Shown piece after piece: positions 63,243-64,000 of a DNA stretch of 64,000 nucleotides. Both the position numbers and the translations under genes were made by a program. The notes beneath the pieces were generated by a model. It ran no database searches. It had not been told where the DNA came from and saw only the letters and a program-made list of their open reading frames with translations. The DNA comes from Streptomyces spectabilis. GTDB taxonomy: Bacteria > Actinomycetota > Actinomycetes > Streptomycetales > Streptomycetaceae. How positions within the stretch are numbered: the stretch's first letter is position 1; each line of letters opens with the position of its first letter. Location of the stretch: contig NZ_CP023690.1 in the NCBI RefSeq assembly GCF_008704795.1, positions 2,242,501 through 2,306,500 of the forward strand. Direction: 5' to 3'.

Positions 63243-64000
63243 CTACCCGGCCGGAGGCGGCGTCGTCGCGGCCTTCTCCAGCTGGAAGGCCTCGTTGCCC
63301 AGGCCGATGCGGGCGTGGGCATCGGGCCTGCGGGCGCGGAGGTACGCGCCGTGGGCGAGGCCGATGACCGCCGCCGCCCCGATGACCGCGGGCAGCAGCC
63401 ACGGCAGCGCCGAGTCGGGCCCCGCGGAGACGAGGATGTCGAAGTCCTTGACGGTGTAGCCCGCGATGACGAGCAGCGCGACGGCCGCGAGGCCGGAGGC
63501 GACGAGGCGCCACAGCTGGGCGCGCGCGGCCCCGCGGCGCACGAAGAAGACGATGACCGCCACGGACGCGGTGGCCATCAGGAGCAGCACGCCGAGCGCG
63601 CCGACGTTGCCGCCCCAGGTGAACAGGTGCAGGACCGGTGCGGTCGGATCGCCCGCCGGCTTGTCGTCGGCGACGGCGAAGCCCGCCACCACGGCGGCGG
63701 CCACCACGGTCTGCAGGAGCGAGCCGGTGCCGGGCGCGCCGCTCGCGCTGCTGGTCCGGCCGAAGACGGCCGGGAGCAGACCCTCGCGGCCCATGGCGAA
63801 CGCGTACCGCGCGACGACGTTGTGGAAGCTGAGGACCGCCGCGAACATGCCGGTCACGAAGAGGACGTGCAGGACGTCGGTGAAGGTGCCGCCGAGCCGG
63901 GACTCGGTGAGACCGAAGAGCAGGCCCGCGCTCTGTTCGCGCGCGGCGGGCACGATGCCCGAGGGCCCCGCGGCGACCGTGAGCGCCCAGGAGCTGAGCG
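63243..64000 (-). CDS. APC-family amino acid permease (5' part outside window)
   Basis: The last 251 or so residues of a membrane transporter. Several hydrophobic helices, the internal FHNVVARYAFAMGREGLLP motif typical of APC superfamily permeases, and a hydrophilic C-terminal tail. The frame stays open to the window edge (WALTVAAGPSGIVPAAREQ), so the GTG at about 63953 is not the start. Substrate not determinable from this half. Confidence 0.85.
   Translation of the reverse strand, partial: LSSWALTVAAGPSGIVPAAREQSAGLLFGLTESRLGGTFTDVLHVLFVTGMFAAVLSFHNVVARYAFAMGREGLLPAVFGRTSSASGAPGTGSLLQTVVAAAVVAGFAVADDKPAGDPTAPVLHLFTWGGNVGALGVLLLMATASVAVIVFFVRRGAARAQLWRLVASGLAAVALLVIAGYTVKDFDILVSAGPDSALPWLLPAVIGAAAVIGLAHGAYLRARRPDAHARIGLGNEAFQLEKAATTPPPAG

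Overview
The window is chromosomal DNA of a Streptomyces or very close relative. The signs are very high GC with strong third-position GC bias, GTG starts, chaplin genes, mycothiol ligase, the proteasome ATPase ARC, F420-type LLM enzymes, and gene order that matches, from memory, the S. coelicolor stretch from arc through metH, gylR, mshC and chpC/chpH to gntR. Most of it is conserved core; the accessory parts lie near 31-33.6 kb and from 48.2 to about 59.3 kb.

Layout. 1-7.2 kb: truncated arc, a small ferredoxin, a membrane-anchored unknown, trmI, a site-2 protease, a RecB-like nuclease and an orphan LuxR-type response regulator. 7.3-11.6 kb: two tandem, duplicated oligopeptide-type binding lipoproteins without permeases, and a HAD phosphatase. 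11.8-20.7 kb: metH, then the glycerol regulon gylR-glpF-glpK-glpD with two matching palindromes that look like GylR operators. 20.8-28.7 kb: a methionine salvage cluster (mtnD, mtnC, mtnB, mtnA) with a nucleoside phosphorylase and an MTA/adenosine-type deaminase, followed by a molybdopterin oxidoreductase and its flavin reductase. 28.8-45 kb: a FadR-type regulator, a PAC2 protein, an intracellular subtilase paired with a glutamine-rich prion-like protein, mshC and its usual actinobacterial companions, corA, a ferritin-like protein, two oxidoreductases, a degenerate RecD2-like protein, and small unknowns. 45-48 kb: a long chaplin, a short chaplin and an M20 peptidase.

At 48.1 kb a tRNA-Leu(GAG) marks the left edge of a small integrated element of about 4.6 kb. 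Its right edge carries a 10-bp copy of the tRNA 3' end, an encoded CCA and a terminator that look like the displaced end of the original tRNA gene. Inside are a decayed serine recombinase, a small coupled ORF, an HATPase/small-protein pair and a DUF6879/XRE pair. Beyond it come an HNH-nuclease protein, a TPP enzyme, a 952-residue protein fusing a catalase-fold domain to a cyclooxygenase/alpha-dioxygenase-like domain, and the gluconate genes gntR-gntK-gntP. The window ends inside an APC permease.

The best candidates for something new are the catalase-fold/cyclooxygenase-like fusion (56408-59266), the subtilase and Q-rich protein that share a C-terminal domain (31101-33594), and the tRNA-Leu element with its reconstructed ends.
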